Below, one piece after another: positions 22,329 through 31,655 of a DNA stretch of 34,198 bases (position 1 is its first letter; every line of letters begins with the position of its first letter). The stretch covers positions 1 through 34,198 of the forward strand of contig JALEGX010000118.1 of NCBI GenBank assembly GCA_022763485.1. Reading direction: 5' to 3'. A program made the translations under genes and the position numbers. The notes under the pieces are model-generated. The model worked only from the letters and a program-made list of their open reading frames with translations, did not search any database and was not told where the DNA came from. This DNA is from Paracoccaceae bacterium. GTDB lineage: Bacteria > Pseudomonadota > Alphaproteobacteria > Rhodobacterales > Rhodobacteraceae.

Positions 22329-24110
22329 TTATGCCGCGCTCTTTTCATTCTGATTTCGCAGTGCATTGAAGGCATCATACTGTGACAGAAACACTCGGCC
22401 CGTCAGGTCATCCAGGAAATGACAGGTCGACAGGCGGTCCATGACTGGCCCTTTGACCTCGGACAGGTGCAGCTGGATGTGCAAATCGCGCAGACGCCGG
22501 TTGATCGCTTCAAGGGATTCCAGCGCGCTCAGGTCGATCTCATTGACCGCGGAACACATCAGAACCACGTGCTTGAGCTCCTCCTTGTTGCGGTGAACAC
22601 GAGCCAGGATCATGTCCTCCATCCGGCGGGCATTGGCGAAATACAGGCTTTCATCGATCCGCAGCGTGACGAAGGACGGATCGGTGATCACCTTGTGACG
22701 CAGGATATTGCGGAAGTGCTGGGACCCGGGGACCAGACCGACCTCTGCCACATGCGGACGGGAGGTTTTCCAGACGAAGAGCAGCAGGGACAGGATCACC
22801 CCGGCGGCCACCCCAAGCTCGACCCCTGCCCCCAGCGTCAGCAGAATGGTGGTGAAGACGGCGGCGAAATCTGCCCGGCTGTAGGTCCAGGCCCGTTTGA
22901 GGATCCCAAGATCCACCAGCGACAGCACCGCCACGATGATCGTCGCGGCCAGCGTGGCCTTGGGCAGGAAGTAGAGCAGCGGCGTCAGATACATGGCCGC
23001 CAGCAAAAGCCCGACAGCGGTGAAAGCCCCGGCCGCAGGCGTGCGCGCCCCTGCGTCGAAATTCACCACGGAGCGGGCAAAGCCGCCGGTCACCGGATAG
23101 CCGCCCGACAGGCCCGACGCGATGTTGGAGGCCCCAAGCGCGATAAGCTCCTGATCCGGCTCGATCCGCTGTTGTCGTTTCGAGGCCAGCGTCTGTGCCA
23201 CCGAAACGCTTTCCACATAGCCGATGATCGAGATCAGCGCCGCCGGACCCAACAGCATCGGGATCACCGACCAGTTCAGCCCGGACAGGCCCAGCGATGG
23301 CAGGCCGGTCGGCACTTCACCCACGACGGCCACGCCCATGTCCGGCAGCGCCAGGACCCAGGCCAGAACCGTGGTTCCAACAACCGCCAGCACCGGGGCA
23401 ATGCGGGTCAGCGTGCCGGCCATCGAAGCAGAGAGCCCCAGCACGGACTGCAGAACCCGTGACATGGAGCGGCGCACCCAGAACAGGAACCCCAGCGCCC
23501 CTGCCCCAACCATCAGCGTGATCAGGTTTATGTCCCCCCGGGCGTGCCAGAGCGCCGTCAGGATATCCGGAAGCGTATGCCCATGGGCCGACACGCCCAG
23601 CACATGTTTGGCCTGGCTGGCCGCGATCAGCAGCCCCGATGCGGTGATGAAGCCCGCGATGACCGGGTGCGACAGGAAGTTGGCGATCAGACCAAGACGC
23701 AGCAATCCCATCACCAGCAGCATTGCGCCGCTGATCAACGCCAGCAGCGCCGCAGCCACCGTGTAATCGGCGACGCTCTGCAGCCCAAGTGGCGCCAGCG
23801 CCGAGGCCGTCATCAGCGAAACAACCGCAACCGGGCCGACCGCCAGCGCGCGCGAGGTGCCAAAGATCGCATAGGCGACCAGAGGCAGGATCGAGGCATA
23901 GATCCCCACTTGCGCGGGAAGCCCCGCAAGCAGCGCATAGGCCAGGGATTGCGGGATCAGCATGATTGTCACGATCACCGCCGCGACCAGGTCACCGTTC
24001 AGATCCTGCCGGTCATAGGCACGTCCCCAGGTCAGGATCGGGAACCGGGCCTTGATCCGTGTGCTGATGGTCTGATCCTGCATTGGGCTGCCCCGCATTA
24101 ATGAATTCAT
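22329..24110 (-). CDS. SulP-family inorganic anion transporter with STAS domain
   Basis: A 593-residue membrane protein. It has about 10-14 hydrophobic segments from residue ~40 to ~430, with the SulP signature DLVAAVIVTIMLIPQSLAYALLAGLPAQVGIYAS near the N-terminus and GLSGGYPVTGGFARS in the centre, followed by a cytoplasmic STAS domain (about 455-580; TLRIDESLYFANARRMED, VLMCSAVNEIDLSALESLEAI). Family members move sulfate, bicarbonate or other anions with H+ or Na+; the substrate cannot be told. The start is uncertain: ATG 24110 has no good ribosome binding site, and Met10 (24083) is an alternative. It is separate from bfd by 192 bp. Confidence 0.92.
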   Translation of the reverse strand: MNSLMRGSPMQDQTISTRIKARFPILTWGRAYDRQDLNGDLVAAVIVTIMLIPQSLAYALLAGLPAQVGIYASILPLVAYAIFGTSRALAVGPVAVVSLMTASALAPLGLQSVADYTVAAALLALISGAMLLVMGLLRLGLIANFLSHPVIAGFITASGLLIAASQAKHVLGVSAHGHTLPDILTALWHARGDINLITLMVGAGALGFLFWVRRSMSRVLQSVLGLSASMAGTLTRIAPVLAVVGTTVLAWVLALPDMGVAVVGEVPTGLPSLGLSGLNWSVIPMLLGPAALISIIGYVESVSVAQTLASKRQQRIEPDQELIALGASNIASGLSGGYPVTGGFARSVVNFDAGARTPAAGAFTAVGLLLAAMYLTPLLYFLPKATLAATIIVAVLSLVDLGILKRAWTYSRADFAAVFTTILLTLGAGVELGVAAGVILSLLLFVWKTSRPHVAEVGLVPGSQHFRNILRHKVITDPSFVTLRIDESLYFANARRMEDMILARVHRNKEELKHVVLMCSAVNEIDLSALESLEAINRRLRDLHIQLHLSEVKGPVMDRLSTCHFLDDLTGRVFLSQYDAFNALRNQNEKSAA

Positions 24111-24155
24111 CTTTTTGCATATAATGACGGAGCAGCGGAATGAAAACCCTTTTGC

Positions 24156-24187
24156 AAAAGGAAAACGGCCACCCCGGAGGGATGGCC
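24156..24187 (-). terminator. Intrinsic terminator of the glutaryl-CoA dehydrogenase gene
   Basis: In the minus-strand RNA, GGCCATCCC / GGGGTGGCC forms a 9-bp stem with one G-U pair and a 3-nt loop, followed by GTTTTCCTTTT. It lies 29 bp after the stop codon. Good Rho-independent terminator. Confidence 0.88.
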
Positions 24188-24216
24188 GCCATCGTGTCAG
24201 CGAAGGTCCAGCTGGA

Positions 24217-25443
24217 TCAGAAGAACGCCTGCAGCCCGGTCTGTGCGCGGCCCAGGATCAGGGCGTGCACGTCATGGGTGCCTTCATAGGTGTTGACGGT
24301 TTCCAGGTTCACCATGTGGCGGATGACGTGGAAATCCTGGCTGATGCCGTTGCCGCCGTGCATGTCACGGGCGTGACGGGCGATTTCCAGCGCCTTGCCA
24401 CAGTTGTTGCGCTTGATGATGGACACCATTTCCGGCGCGGCCTTGGCTTCGTCCATCAGGCGACCGACACGCAGTGCGGCCTGCAGGCCCAGTGAAATCT
24501 CGGTCTGCATGTTGGCCAGCTTCAGCTGGAACAGCTGTGTTTGCGCCAGCGGCTTGTTGAACTGCTTGCGGTCCAGACCGTACTGGCGGGCGGAATGCCA
24601 GCACGCTTCGGCCGCACCCATGGCACCCCAGGCGATGCCATAGCGCGCGCGGTTCAGACAGCCAAAGGGACCTTTCAGGCCTTCGATATGCGGCAGCAGC
24701 GCGTCTTCGCCAACCTCGACGTTGTCCATCACGATCTCACCGGTGATCGAAGCGCGCAGCGACAGCTTGCCTTCGATCTTGGGGGCGCTCAGGCCCTTCG
24801 CGCCCTTGTCCAGAACGAAGCCGCGGATCTTGCCGCCGTGGGCTTCGGACTTGGCCCAGACCACAAAGACATCCGCGATCGGCGCGTTGGAGATCCACAT
24901 CTTGGATCCGTTCAGCACGTAGCCGCCATCGGTCTTCTTGGCCACGGTCTTCATGCTGGCCGGGTCGGACCCCGCATCGGGTTCGGTCAGACCGAAGCAG
25001 CCGATCCATTCGCCGGAGGCCAGTTTCGGCAGATACTTCATCCGCTGCTCTTCGGTGCCATAGGCATAGATCGGGTACATCACCAGCGACGATTGCACCG
25101 ACATCATCGAACGATAGCCGGAGTCAACACGCTCGACCTCACGCGCCACCAGGCCATATGCCACATAGCCGGCGCCAATCCCGCCATAGGCTTCGGGGAT
25201 GGTGGTGCCCAAGAGGCCCATTTCACCCATTTCCCGGAAGATCTCGGGGTCGGTCTCTTCCTTGGCGAAGGCATCGGTGACACGCGACATCAGGCTTTCC
25301 TGCGCATAGGCGTGTGCGCTGTCGCGGACCATGCGCTCTTCTTCTTCCAGCTGCTGATCCAGCAGGAAGGGGTCGTCCCAGTTGAAGCGGCCCAGGTCCG
25401 GCGCATCCTTGGCGCGCAGTTCGGGTTTTGCGTTGTCTTTCAT
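24217..25443 (-). CDS. gcdH: Glutaryl-CoA dehydrogenase
   Basis: A 408-residue acyl-CoA dehydrogenase of the GcdH group. It oxidatively decarboxylates glutaryl-CoA to crotonyl-CoA in lysine and tryptophan/aromatic breakdown, with electrons going to ETF. Typical features are [24 protein letters not shown] near the start, [19 protein letters not shown] (FAD and substrate contacts), [24 protein letters not shown], the [11 protein letters not shown] motif and the C-terminal [17 protein letters not shown], where Glu387 is the catalytic base. The start is Met at 25443, set by AGGAG upstream; longer frames reach 5' without a ribosome binding site. A divergent LysR gene is the usual partner. Confidence 0.95.
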   Translation of the reverse strand: MKDNAKPELRAKDAPDLGRFNWDDPFLLDQQLEEEERMVRDSAHAYAQESLMSRVTDAFAKEETDPEIFREMGEMGLLGTTIPEAYGGIGAGYVAYGLVAREVERVDSGYRSMMSVQSSLVMYPIYAYGTEEQRMKYLPKLASGEWIGCFGLTEPDAGSDPASMKTVAKKTDGGYVLNGSKMWISNAPIADVFVVWAKSEAHGGKIRGFVLDKGAKGLSAPKIEGKLSLRASITGEIVMDNVEVGEDALLPHIEGLKGPFGCLNRARYGIAWGAMGAAEACWHSARQYGLDRKQFNKPLAQTQLFQLKLANMQTEISLGLQAALRVGRLMDEAKAAPEMVSIIKRNNCGKALEIARHARDMHGGNGISQDFHVIRHMVNLETVNTYEGTHDVHALILGRAQTGLQAFF

Positions 25444-25519
25444 GATCAAGGATCTCCTGACATCATCTGTGTTCCGGTTTGTGCCGAACCTAGGTGGAAG
25501 CCGCGACAAAAAACAGCGA

Positions 25520-25549
25520 GACTTTCACACATAAACATGAGTAAAAGTC
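25520..25549. promoter_or_regulatory. Candidate LysR binding site between gcdH and its regulator gene
   Basis: GACTTT (25520-25525) and AAAGTC (25544-25549) are perfect inverted arms with an 18-base spacer. An overlapping ATGA-N7-TCAT (25537-25551) reaches the regulator start codon. The 110-bp divergent gap is where a LysR-type protein would bind to control both genes. Inferred. Confidence 0.45.
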
Positions 25550-25553
25550 ATAC

Positions 25554-26465
25554 ATGATCGCTCCTCGTCGTTTCCTGCCCTCCATCCCGTCCCTTCTGGC
25601 GCTCGAAGCGCTGGATCGGCTTGGCAGCGCCTCTGCCGTTGCCGAAGAACTGTCGCTGACCCAAAGTGCAATCAGCCGTCAATTGCAGGCGCTGGAGACG
25701 CAGCTGGGCACGGAGCTGGTGCATCGGGATCGCAAACGGCTGAGCCTGACGCCCGCAGCACAGGACTATGCCGCCGAGATCCGCGAGGCGCTGAACCAGA
25801 TCGCGGGCGCCTCGCTAAGGGTGCAGACCGCACCGCTGGCGGGCACGCTGAACCTTGCAATTCTGCCTGCATTCGGGATGCGTTGGCTGATGCCGCGCTT
25901 GCCGCGCTTTGCGCAATTGCATCCGGAGGTGACGATCAACATGTCGACCCGTCTGGTGCCCTTCAACTTTTCCGGCGAACCCTTCGATGCGGCGATCCAC
26001 TTCGGGTCCGCGGATTGGCCGGGAACGCAGTCGCTGCTGTTGAAGCATGAACAGGTCATCCCGGTCTGCGCCCCGGATCTGGTGGCCCGCAAACGGGTTG
26101 CGCAGCCTTCGGATCTGTTGTCCCTGCCCCTGCTGCATATCCAGACGCGCCCGCAGGCCTGGGCCGACTGGTTCGAGCAGCATGGCGTTGCGGCAACCAA
26201 GAACCTGTCCGGTACGATGTATGACCAATTCGCAACGATCACTCAGGCGGCGCTGCATGGGCTGGGCGTGGCGCTGATGCCCGACTACCTGGTTGAACAG
26301 GACGTTGCCACCGGCAGGCTGATCGCGCTCGCTGAGACCCCTTCAGAAACGCGGGGGGCCTATTATCTGGTTTGGCCGGAGTCCAAGGCGCGGGCGCCCG
26401 CGCTGATCAAGTTCCGCGACTGGCTGGCCGGTCAGGCCCAGCCGGAGGATCCGCTCCCGCGCTGA
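25554..26465 (+). CDS. LysR-family transcriptional regulator (GcdR/GcvA-like)
   Basis: A 303-residue LTTR: N-terminal winged helix-turn-helix (about residues 12-71; SLLALEALDRLGSASAVAEELSLTQSAISRQ, with the recognition helix in TQSAISRQL) and a periplasmic-binding-like effector domain (about 95-295). The sequence resembles the GcvA branch of the family, as do many regulators next to gcdH. It is divergent from gcdH across 110 bp and so is the likely activator of glutaryl-CoA dehydrogenase, with glutarate or glutaryl-CoA as a possible effector. The ATG at 25554 has no clear ribosome binding site, so translation may be weak or leaderless. It meets phoB tail to tail. Confidence 0.9.
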   Translation: MIAPRRFLPSIPSLLALEALDRLGSASAVAEELSLTQSAISRQLQALETQLGTELVHRDRKRLSLTPAAQDYAAEIREALNQIAGASLRVQTAPLAGTLNLAILPAFGMRWLMPRLPRFAQLHPEVTINMSTRLVPFNFSGEPFDAAIHFGSADWPGTQSLLLKHEQVIPVCAPDLVARKRVAQPSDLLSLPLLHIQTRPQAWADWFEQHGVAATKNLSGTMYDQFATITQAALHGLGVALMPDYLVEQDVATGRLIALAETPSETRGAYYLVWPESKARAPALIKFRDWLAGQAQPEDPLPR

Positions 26466-26470
26466 GCCCA

Positions 26471-26501
26471 AATGCAAAAGGGCAAGGGTTTCCCCCTGCC
26501 C
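26471..26501 (-). terminator. Intrinsic terminator of the phoB end of the pst-pho cluster
   Basis: In minus-strand RNA, GGGCA-GGGGG-AAA-CCC-TTGCCC forms a GC-rich stem followed by TTTTGCATTT. It lies 37 bp past the phoB stop codon, between the convergent LysR and phoB genes. On the plus strand the tail has no T-run. Confidence 0.8.
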
Positions 26502-26537
26502 GTCGCTGTTGATCGTGATGAGCGTCCTGCCCGGCGC

Positions 26538-27227
26538 TTATCCCAACGCGTAGCCTGCGCCACGCACAGTGCGCACCGGATCTGCGCCACCAAACTGGGT
26601 CAGCGCCTTGCGCAGACGGCCGATATGGACGTCCACGGTGCGGGTGTCGACATAGATGTCCCGGCCCCAGACACGGTCCAACAGTTGCTCCCGGCTCCAG
26701 ACTCGGCCCGGCTTCTCCATGAAGGTGCTGAGCAAACGGAATTCCGTCGGGCCCAGTTTCAGCGGGTTTTCCCCGCGCGACACCTTGTGGGTCTCCGCAT
26801 CCAGAATGATGTCCTCGAACTCCAGGCGCAGACCGACGGTGGCCGGACGCACCCGGCGCAGCTGGGTCCGGACACGGGCCATCAGCTCGATCACCGAGTA
26901 GGGTTTGACCACATAGTCGTCTGCCCCGGTTTCCAGCCCGCGCACCTTGTCCACCTCTTCCGAACGGGCCGACAGCATGATGATCGGGATGGAACGGGTT
27001 TCCGGGCGGCTTTTCAGCTGACGACACACTTCGATACCGCTGAGGTTCGGCATCATCCAGTCCAGCACGATGATGTCCGGATTGTCCTCTTCGACCAGCA
27101 GCAGCGCGTCTTCGCCGTTTTCGGCGCGGACGACGCGAAAGCCTTCGGCCTCAAGGTTGTAGGCCAGCACTTCGCGCTGCGCCAGCTCATCTTCGACGAC
27201 CAGGACTGTGGGTTGATCAGCAGACAT
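26538..27227 (-). CDS. phoB: Phosphate regulon response regulator PhoB
   Basis: A 229-residue OmpR/PhoB-type response regulator. The receiver domain (residues 7-120) has the acidic pair Glu12/Asp13, the phospho-acceptor Asp56 in DIIVLDWMMP, and the conserved Lys in DDYVVKPYS. The C-terminal winged helix (about 130-228) contains GPTEFRLLSTFMEKPGRVWSREQLLDRVWG and DVHIGRLRKAL, which bind Pho boxes. When phosphorylated it turns on phosphate-starvation genes. It is the last gene of the minus-strand pst-pho cluster, 3 bp after phoU. A Pho box is seen before pstS. Confidence 0.97.
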   Translation of the reverse strand: MSADQPTVLVVEDELAQREVLAYNLEAEGFRVVRAENGEDALLLVEEDNPDIIVLDWMMPNLSGIEVCRQLKSRPETRSIPIIMLSARSEEVDKVRGLETGADDYVVKPYSVIELMARVRTQLRRVRPATVGLRLEFEDIILDAETHKVSRGENPLKLGPTEFRLLSTFMEKPGRVWSREQLLDRVWGRDIYVDTRTVDVHIGRLRKALTQFGGADPVRTVRGAGYALG

Positions 27228-27230
27228 CGC

Positions 27231-27941
27231 TCAGTGCTCCAGTGCCGTCACCGAGGTCGTGTCGCCCTTGGCGCGGATTTCATCCGGACGATCCCCGGTC
27301 ACCAGATAGACGACCTGCTCGGCGATCGAGGTGACATGGTCGCCCATGCGTTCGATGTTCTTGCCGATGAAATGCAGGTGCATACAGGGCGTGATGTTGC
27401 GCGGGTCTTCCATCATGAAGGTCAGGAATTCGCGGAACAGCGCGTTGTACATCTGGTCGACTTCGTGGTCACGCTCGATCACGTCGGTGGCCAGCTCGGT
27501 GTCGCGCTGGATATAGGCGTCCAGCGCGTCCTTCAGCATCAGCTCGACCTCGCGTGCCATGCGGCGCAGCGCGGCGGCGCTGTCATTGACGGGCTGCACC
27601 TGCACCAGAACACCGGTCCGCTTGGCGATATTCTTGGCATAGTCGCCGATGCGCTCCAGGTTCGAGGCGATGCGCATCACCGACAGCACCAGGCGCAGGT
27701 CGCCGGCGGTGGGCGAGCGCAGCGCGATCAGCCGTGCGGTTTCCTCGTTGATCAGCTCTTCCAGCTTGTCGATGGCCTTGTCGCCGGCGCGCACTTTCTC
27801 GGCCAGTTCCTCGTCGCGGGTTTCCAGCGACCGGGCGGCTTCCATGATGGCGGCCTCCACCAGACCGCCCATCTTCATGATGTGCGCCTGGATGGCCTCC
27901 AGATCCCGATCGAAAACGGATGCGATATGTTGCTCTGTCAT
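27231..27941 (-). CDS. phoU: Phosphate signalling/transport regulator PhoU
   Basis: A 236-residue helical protein with two three-helix PhoU repeats (about residues 18-105 and 120-210). It shows the metal-binding style E..D motifs, for example DKAIDKLEELINEE, ERIGDYAKNIAKR and ERMGDHVTSIAEQ. PhoU links Pst transporter activity to PhoR and keeps the regulon off when phosphate is ample. The start is Met at 27941, with AGGGA upstream; the frame is open farther into pstB but lacks a ribosome binding site there. It sits 19 bp after pstB and 3 bp before phoB. Confidence 0.97.
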   Translation of the reverse strand: MTEQHIASVFDRDLEAIQAHIMKMGGLVEAAIMEAARSLETRDEELAEKVRAGDKAIDKLEELINEETARLIALRSPTAGDLRLVLSVMRIASNLERIGDYAKNIAKRTGVLVQVQPVNDSAAALRRMAREVELMLKDALDAYIQRDTELATDVIERDHEVDQMYNALFREFLTFMMEDPRNITPCMHLHFIGKNIERMGDHVTSIAEQVVYLVTGDRPDEIRAKGDTTSVTALEH

Positions 27942-27960
27942 GTCTGTCGGTCCCTGCAGA

Positions 27961-28758
27961 TCAGCCGATACGGCCGGTGATGTAGCTTTCGGTGCGCGGA
28001 TCTTCGGGGTTGGTGAAGATCTGGCCGGTTTCTCCGAATTCAACCAGGTTGCCCAGGTGGAAGAACGCGGTCTTCTGGCTGACGCGGGCGGCCTGTTGCA
28101 TCGAGTGGGTCACGATGATCACCGAATAGCGTTCGCGCAGCTCATCGATCAGCTCCTCGACCTGTGCGGTGGCAATCGGGTCCAGCGCCGAACAGGGCTC
28201 ATCCATCAGCAGAACCTCGGGCTCGGTCGCGACAGCGCGGGCGATGCACAGACGCTGCTGTTGACCACCCGACAGGCCGGTGCCCGGCGCGTCCAGACGG
28301 TCCTTGACCTCGTCCCAGATGGCCCCGCGGCGCAGCGACTTCTCGACGATCTCATCCAGCTCGGCCTTGTTCTTGGCCAGACCGTGGATGCGCGGGCCAT
28401 AGGCCACATTGTCATAGATCGACTTGGGGAACGGGTTGGGTTTCTGGAACACCATGCCCACCTTGGCGCGCAGCTGCACCGGATCGACCTTCTTGTCGTA
28501 GATGTCTTCGCCATCCAGCAGGATGTCGCCCTTGACCCGGCACACGTCGATGGTGTCGTTCATTCGGTTCAGGCAGCGCAGGAAGGTCGACTTGCCACAG
28601 CCCGACGGGCCGATGAAGGCGGTGACGGTCTTGTCTTCGATGTTGACGTTCACGTCTTTGATTGCGTGCGTGTCGCCATAGTAGACCTGTACGTCCTTTG
28701 CGGCGATCTTGATGTTCTTGGTATCCACGTTTCTCTCCACAAAGCTCATGTCGTTCAT
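27961..28758 (-). CDS. pstB: Phosphate ABC transporter ATP-binding protein
   Basis: A 265-residue ABC ATPase, the normal PstB length. Walker A is GPSGCGKST at residues 50-58, the signature is LSGGQQQR, and Walker B is [13 protein letters not shown]; the Q-loop lies in [19 protein letters not shown], typical of PstB. It drives phosphate import through PstC and PstA. GGAAGGG precedes ATG 28758. It lies 14 bp after pstA in the pst-pho cluster. Confidence 0.98.
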   Translation of the reverse strand: MNDMSFVERNVDTKNIKIAAKDVQVYYGDTHAIKDVNVNIEDKTVTAFIGPSGCGKSTFLRCLNRMNDTIDVCRVKGDILLDGEDIYDKKVDPVQLRAKVGMVFQKPNPFPKSIYDNVAYGPRIHGLAKNKAELDEIVEKSLRRGAIWDEVKDRLDAPGTGLSGGQQQRLCIARAVATEPEVLLMDEPCSALDPIATAQVEELIDELRERYSVIIVTHSMQQAARVSQKTAFFHLGNLVEFGETGQIFTNPEDPRTESYITGRIG

Positions 28759-28772
28759 GGTCAGCCCTTCCT

Positions 28773-30128
28773 TTACCAGCGGCGCTCGAAGCGACGGCGC
28801 AGGATGATTGCAATGGCATTCATGGCCAACAAGAATACCAGCAGAACAATGATGGCCCCAGAGGCCCGTTCAACAAAGGCGGGGTCCGCGCGCTGGGTCC
28901 AGTTGTAGACCTGGACGGGCAGAGCGGCGGCCGGGTCAAAGAACCCTTCCGGCGGGCCCGCGGGATATTCCCGCACGAAGGCCACCATGCCGATCAGCAG
29001 CAGCGGTGCGGTTTCCCCCAGCGCCTGAGCCAGACCGATGATGGTGCCGGTCAGGATGCCCGGTGCGGCCAGCGGCAGCACGTGATGGAACACGGCCTGC
29101 ATCTTGGACGCGCCAACCCCCAGTGCCGCATCGCGGATCGACGGCGGAACCGCCTTCAGCGAGGCGCGGGTGGCGATAATGATGGTCGGCAGGGTCATCA
29201 GCGTCAGCACCAGACCACCCACGATCGGCGCCGATTGCGGCAGACCCATGAAGTTGATGAAGATCGCCAGACCCAGAATACCGAAGACGATGGAGGGCAC
29301 CGCCGCCAGGTTCGAGATGTTGACCTCAACAATATCGGTGATCCAGTTCTTCGGCGCGAATTCTTCCAGGTAGATCGACGCCGCAACCCCGATGGGCAGG
29401 GTCAGGCACAGAACCACCAGCATCATGTAGAACGACCCCAGGATGGCCACGCCCAGACCTGCCGCCTCGGGCCGGTTTTCGGACGCGTCGGCGTTGGTCA
29501 GGAAGCCGAAATTGAAGGTGGTTTTCAGAACACCGGCCTCTTTCAGCTGGTCGGCCAGCAGCAGTTGCTCGGGCGAAACGTTCTTGTCCAGCTTGGCGGT
29601 TTCTGCGGTGACGCGGCCTTTGTAGTAGCCGTCGATCCGGCCAGAGGCCAGGAATTTGAAGGTCACCGTCTCACCGATCTTGTCCGGGTTTGCCAGAACG
29701 AAGCGGCGCAGGTCGGCCGGGCCTTCCTTCGAGATCATCTTGGCGGCTTTCTTGGCGGTCAGCCCTTCAACCCCGATGCCGGGCTTTTCGAACTCAGCCT
29801 CAAAGGCCTTGGCGATCAGCGGCGCATAGCCGAAGGTCGACACTTTGGCAATCTTTTCGATGTCACCAGAGCCATCCTTGTCCAGCTTTGCCGGGTCCAG
29901 GTAGATGTCCATGGTGATGAAGGTTTGACGGAAGGCCGACGACCCGTTGTAGAGGATCGAGCTGACCAGCCCGATCAGGGCCAGGATGGCGACCACGATG
30001 GCCGCGATACCATAGGCGCGAAAGCGGGCTTCGGCGGCGTTGCGGCGTTTGGTCCGCGCGTCCTGCGCATAGAGCGACGTCTTGCCCGAGCGTTCGCCCG
30101 GCACGTTCGAAGAGGTTGCGTCGGTCAT
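28773..30128 (-). CDS. pstA: Phosphate ABC transporter permease PstA
   Basis: A 451-residue permease, about 150 residues longer than the E. coli protein. The first membrane segment is near residues 37-60. It is followed by a soluble insert of about 160 residues (62-225; contains [18 protein letters not shown] and [13 protein letters not shown]), presumably periplasmic; this extended form is common in alphaproteobacteria. The transport core begins with [20 protein letters not shown] and holds the inner-membrane EAA-like loop [20 protein letters not shown] that contacts PstB. The gene overlaps pstC as ATGA and is followed by pstB. Confidence 0.95.
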   Translation of the reverse strand: MTDATSSNVPGERSGKTSLYAQDARTKRRNAAEARFRAYGIAAIVVAILALIGLVSSILYNGSSAFRQTFITMDIYLDPAKLDKDGSGDIEKIAKVSTFGYAPLIAKAFEAEFEKPGIGVEGLTAKKAAKMISKEGPADLRRFVLANPDKIGETVTFKFLASGRIDGYYKGRVTAETAKLDKNVSPEQLLLADQLKEAGVLKTTFNFGFLTNADASENRPEAAGLGVAILGSFYMMLVVLCLTLPIGVAASIYLEEFAPKNWITDIVEVNISNLAAVPSIVFGILGLAIFINFMGLPQSAPIVGGLVLTLMTLPTIIIATRASLKAVPPSIRDAALGVGASKMQAVFHHVLPLAAPGILTGTIIGLAQALGETAPLLLIGMVAFVREYPAGPPEGFFDPAAALPVQVYNWTQRADPAFVERASGAIIVLLVFLLAMNAIAIILRRRFERRW

Positions 30129-31585
30129 TCGTACTGCTCCCGGTACTTGCGAACGATGTAGAGGGCGAGAACGTTCAGGCCCAGGGTGACGACAAAGAGG
30201 GACAGGCCCAGAGCAAACGCGACCAGCGTTTCGGGGCTTGCGAATTCGGTATCCCCGGTCAGCTGGCTGACGATCTTCACGGTGATGGTCGTCATGGCTT
30301 CGAAGGGATTGAGGCTGAGCTTGGCGGCGGCCCCTGCCCCCATGACCACGATCATGGTTTCACCGATGGCGCGCGACGCGGCCAGCAGAACGGCGCCCAC
30401 GATGCCCGGCAGAGCGGCCGGCAGGATCACCTGCTTGACGGTTTCGGACTGGGTCGCGCCCAGCCCATAAGAGCCGTCGCGCATGGATTGCGGCACCGCG
30501 TTGATCACGTCATCCGACAGCGACGACACGAAGGGGATCAGCATGATGCCCATGACCAGACCCGCGGTCAGCACGGAGGAGGACGAGGTGCCCAGGCCCA
30601 GCGGCTGCGCAAAATAGTCCCGCAGCAGCGGACCGATCGTGATCAGCGCAAACAGACCGTAAACGATGGTCGGGATGCCGGCCAGGATCTCGATCGCGGG
30701 CTTGATCAGCGAGCGCACGCGTTTGGAGGCGTATTCAGACAGGAAAACCGCCACCAGCAGACCGATCGGAACAGCAAAGACCAGCGCAACGAACGACACA
30801 TACAGCGTGCCCCACAGCAGCGGCGCAATGCCCAGGTCCGACCCACCGGTGAACTGCGGGTTCCAGGTCAGGCTCAGGAAGAAATCCTTGGCCGGGTACA
30901 TCCGGAAGAAGTTCGAGGTTTCAAACAGCAGCGAGAAGACAATGCCGATGGTGGTCAGGATGGCCACGGTGGACGACAGGATCAGCAGCGCCTTGATCGC
31001 CATTTCAGCCACGTTGCGGGCGCGGAAGTCCGGCGTGATACGGGACATGGCATAGACAGCCCCCCCCAGCGCCAGAACCAGGGCAACAATGGTCAACGTG
31101 ATCTTCAGCCCGGCGTTGATGTCCCGATATTCCTTGGCGGCAGCAAAAACGTTCTGGCGCACTTCCGATGCGACAGCGATGCCCACTTCGGCCAGTTGAG
31201 CCCGGACATCCGTTTCATCCGCGCTCATGGTGGCAAGCTGATCTTCGGTCAGCGCACCAGAGGTGATCGCGATATCCAGACCGCTGGAGATGCGGCGCAC
31301 GTCGGCCAGCACCAGGCTCATGGATCCGCCTTCGGGCACATCCGCGGCGGTGATCATGCCGGATACCTGGCTTTCAACGTAAAGCGGCTGCAACAGCAGC
31401 CAGGCAAAGGTTACCAGAAGCGCAGGCACTGCCGAGAACAGGAAAACGGTCTGACCGTAGTAGTTCGGCAGCGAGTGCAGTTTGCGAACATCGCCCTGAA
31501 CGGAGCCGAGAGCTCGCGAACGACCAATGAAAAAGCCGCCAATCGCGATTGCGATTACGGCAAGGATGACAAGACCGGCGCTCAT
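30125..31585 (-). CDS. pstC: Phosphate ABC transporter permease PstC
   Basis: A 486-residue permease, longer than E. coli PstC because of an N-terminal part with two extra membrane segments (residues ~2-20 and ~45-65) and a soluble stretch of about 90 residues. The transporter core lies in the C-terminal 280 residues (WGTLYVSFVALVFAVPIGLLVAVFLSEYA, IEILAGIPTIVYGLFAL, and the EAA-type loop GSYGLGATQSETVKQVILPAALPG). The start is Met at 31585, with GGAGA upstream; the longer frame reaching 31642 lies in the pstS-pstC spacer hairpin. Together with PstA it makes the membrane channel. Overlaps pstA by ATGA. Confidence 0.95.
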   Translation of the reverse strand: MSAGLVILAVIAIAIGGFFIGRSRALGSVQGDVRKLHSLPNYYGQTVFLFSAVPALLVTFAWLLLQPLYVESQVSGMITAADVPEGGSMSLVLADVRRISSGLDIAITSGALTEDQLATMSADETDVRAQLAEVGIAVASEVRQNVFAAAKEYRDINAGLKITLTIVALVLALGGAVYAMSRITPDFRARNVAEMAIKALLILSSTVAILTTIGIVFSLLFETSNFFRMYPAKDFFLSLTWNPQFTGGSDLGIAPLLWGTLYVSFVALVFAVPIGLLVAVFLSEYASKRVRSLIKPAIEILAGIPTIVYGLFALITIGPLLRDYFAQPLGLGTSSSSVLTAGLVMGIMLIPFVSSLSDDVINAVPQSMRDGSYGLGATQSETVKQVILPAALPGIVGAVLLAASRAIGETMIVVMGAGAAAKLSLNPFEAMTTITVKIVSQLTGDTEFASPETLVAFALGLSLFVVTLGLNVLALYIVRKYREQYE

Positions 31586-31617
31586 GGGGTCTCCAACGCG
31601 GAAGTCGTGGAAAGAGA

Positions 31618-31644
31618 GGGTGGCGCCCGGAACAGGCGCCACCC
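31618..31644 (-). promoter_or_regulatory. Strong hairpin between pstS and pstC
   Basis: A perfect 10-bp stem GGGTGGCGCC / GGCGCCACCC with a 7-nt loop lies in the 70-bp pstS-pstC spacer, 11 bp past the pstS stop codon. In the minus-strand RNA it is followed by TCTCTTTCC, a weak pyrimidine tail. It should act as a partial terminator or 3'-end protector so that much more PstS than permease is made, the usual need of binding-protein transporters. Role inferred. Confidence 0.7.
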
Positions 31645-31655
31645 GGTTCGTCAGA

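Noticed and set aside
22419-23462. 347-codon open frame on the plus strand
   Set aside because: Opposite the SulP gene; low-complexity His/Gln/Arg-rich sequence without homology.
26472-27980. 502-codon open frame on the plus strand
   Set aside because: Opposite phoB and phoU; no recognisable domain.
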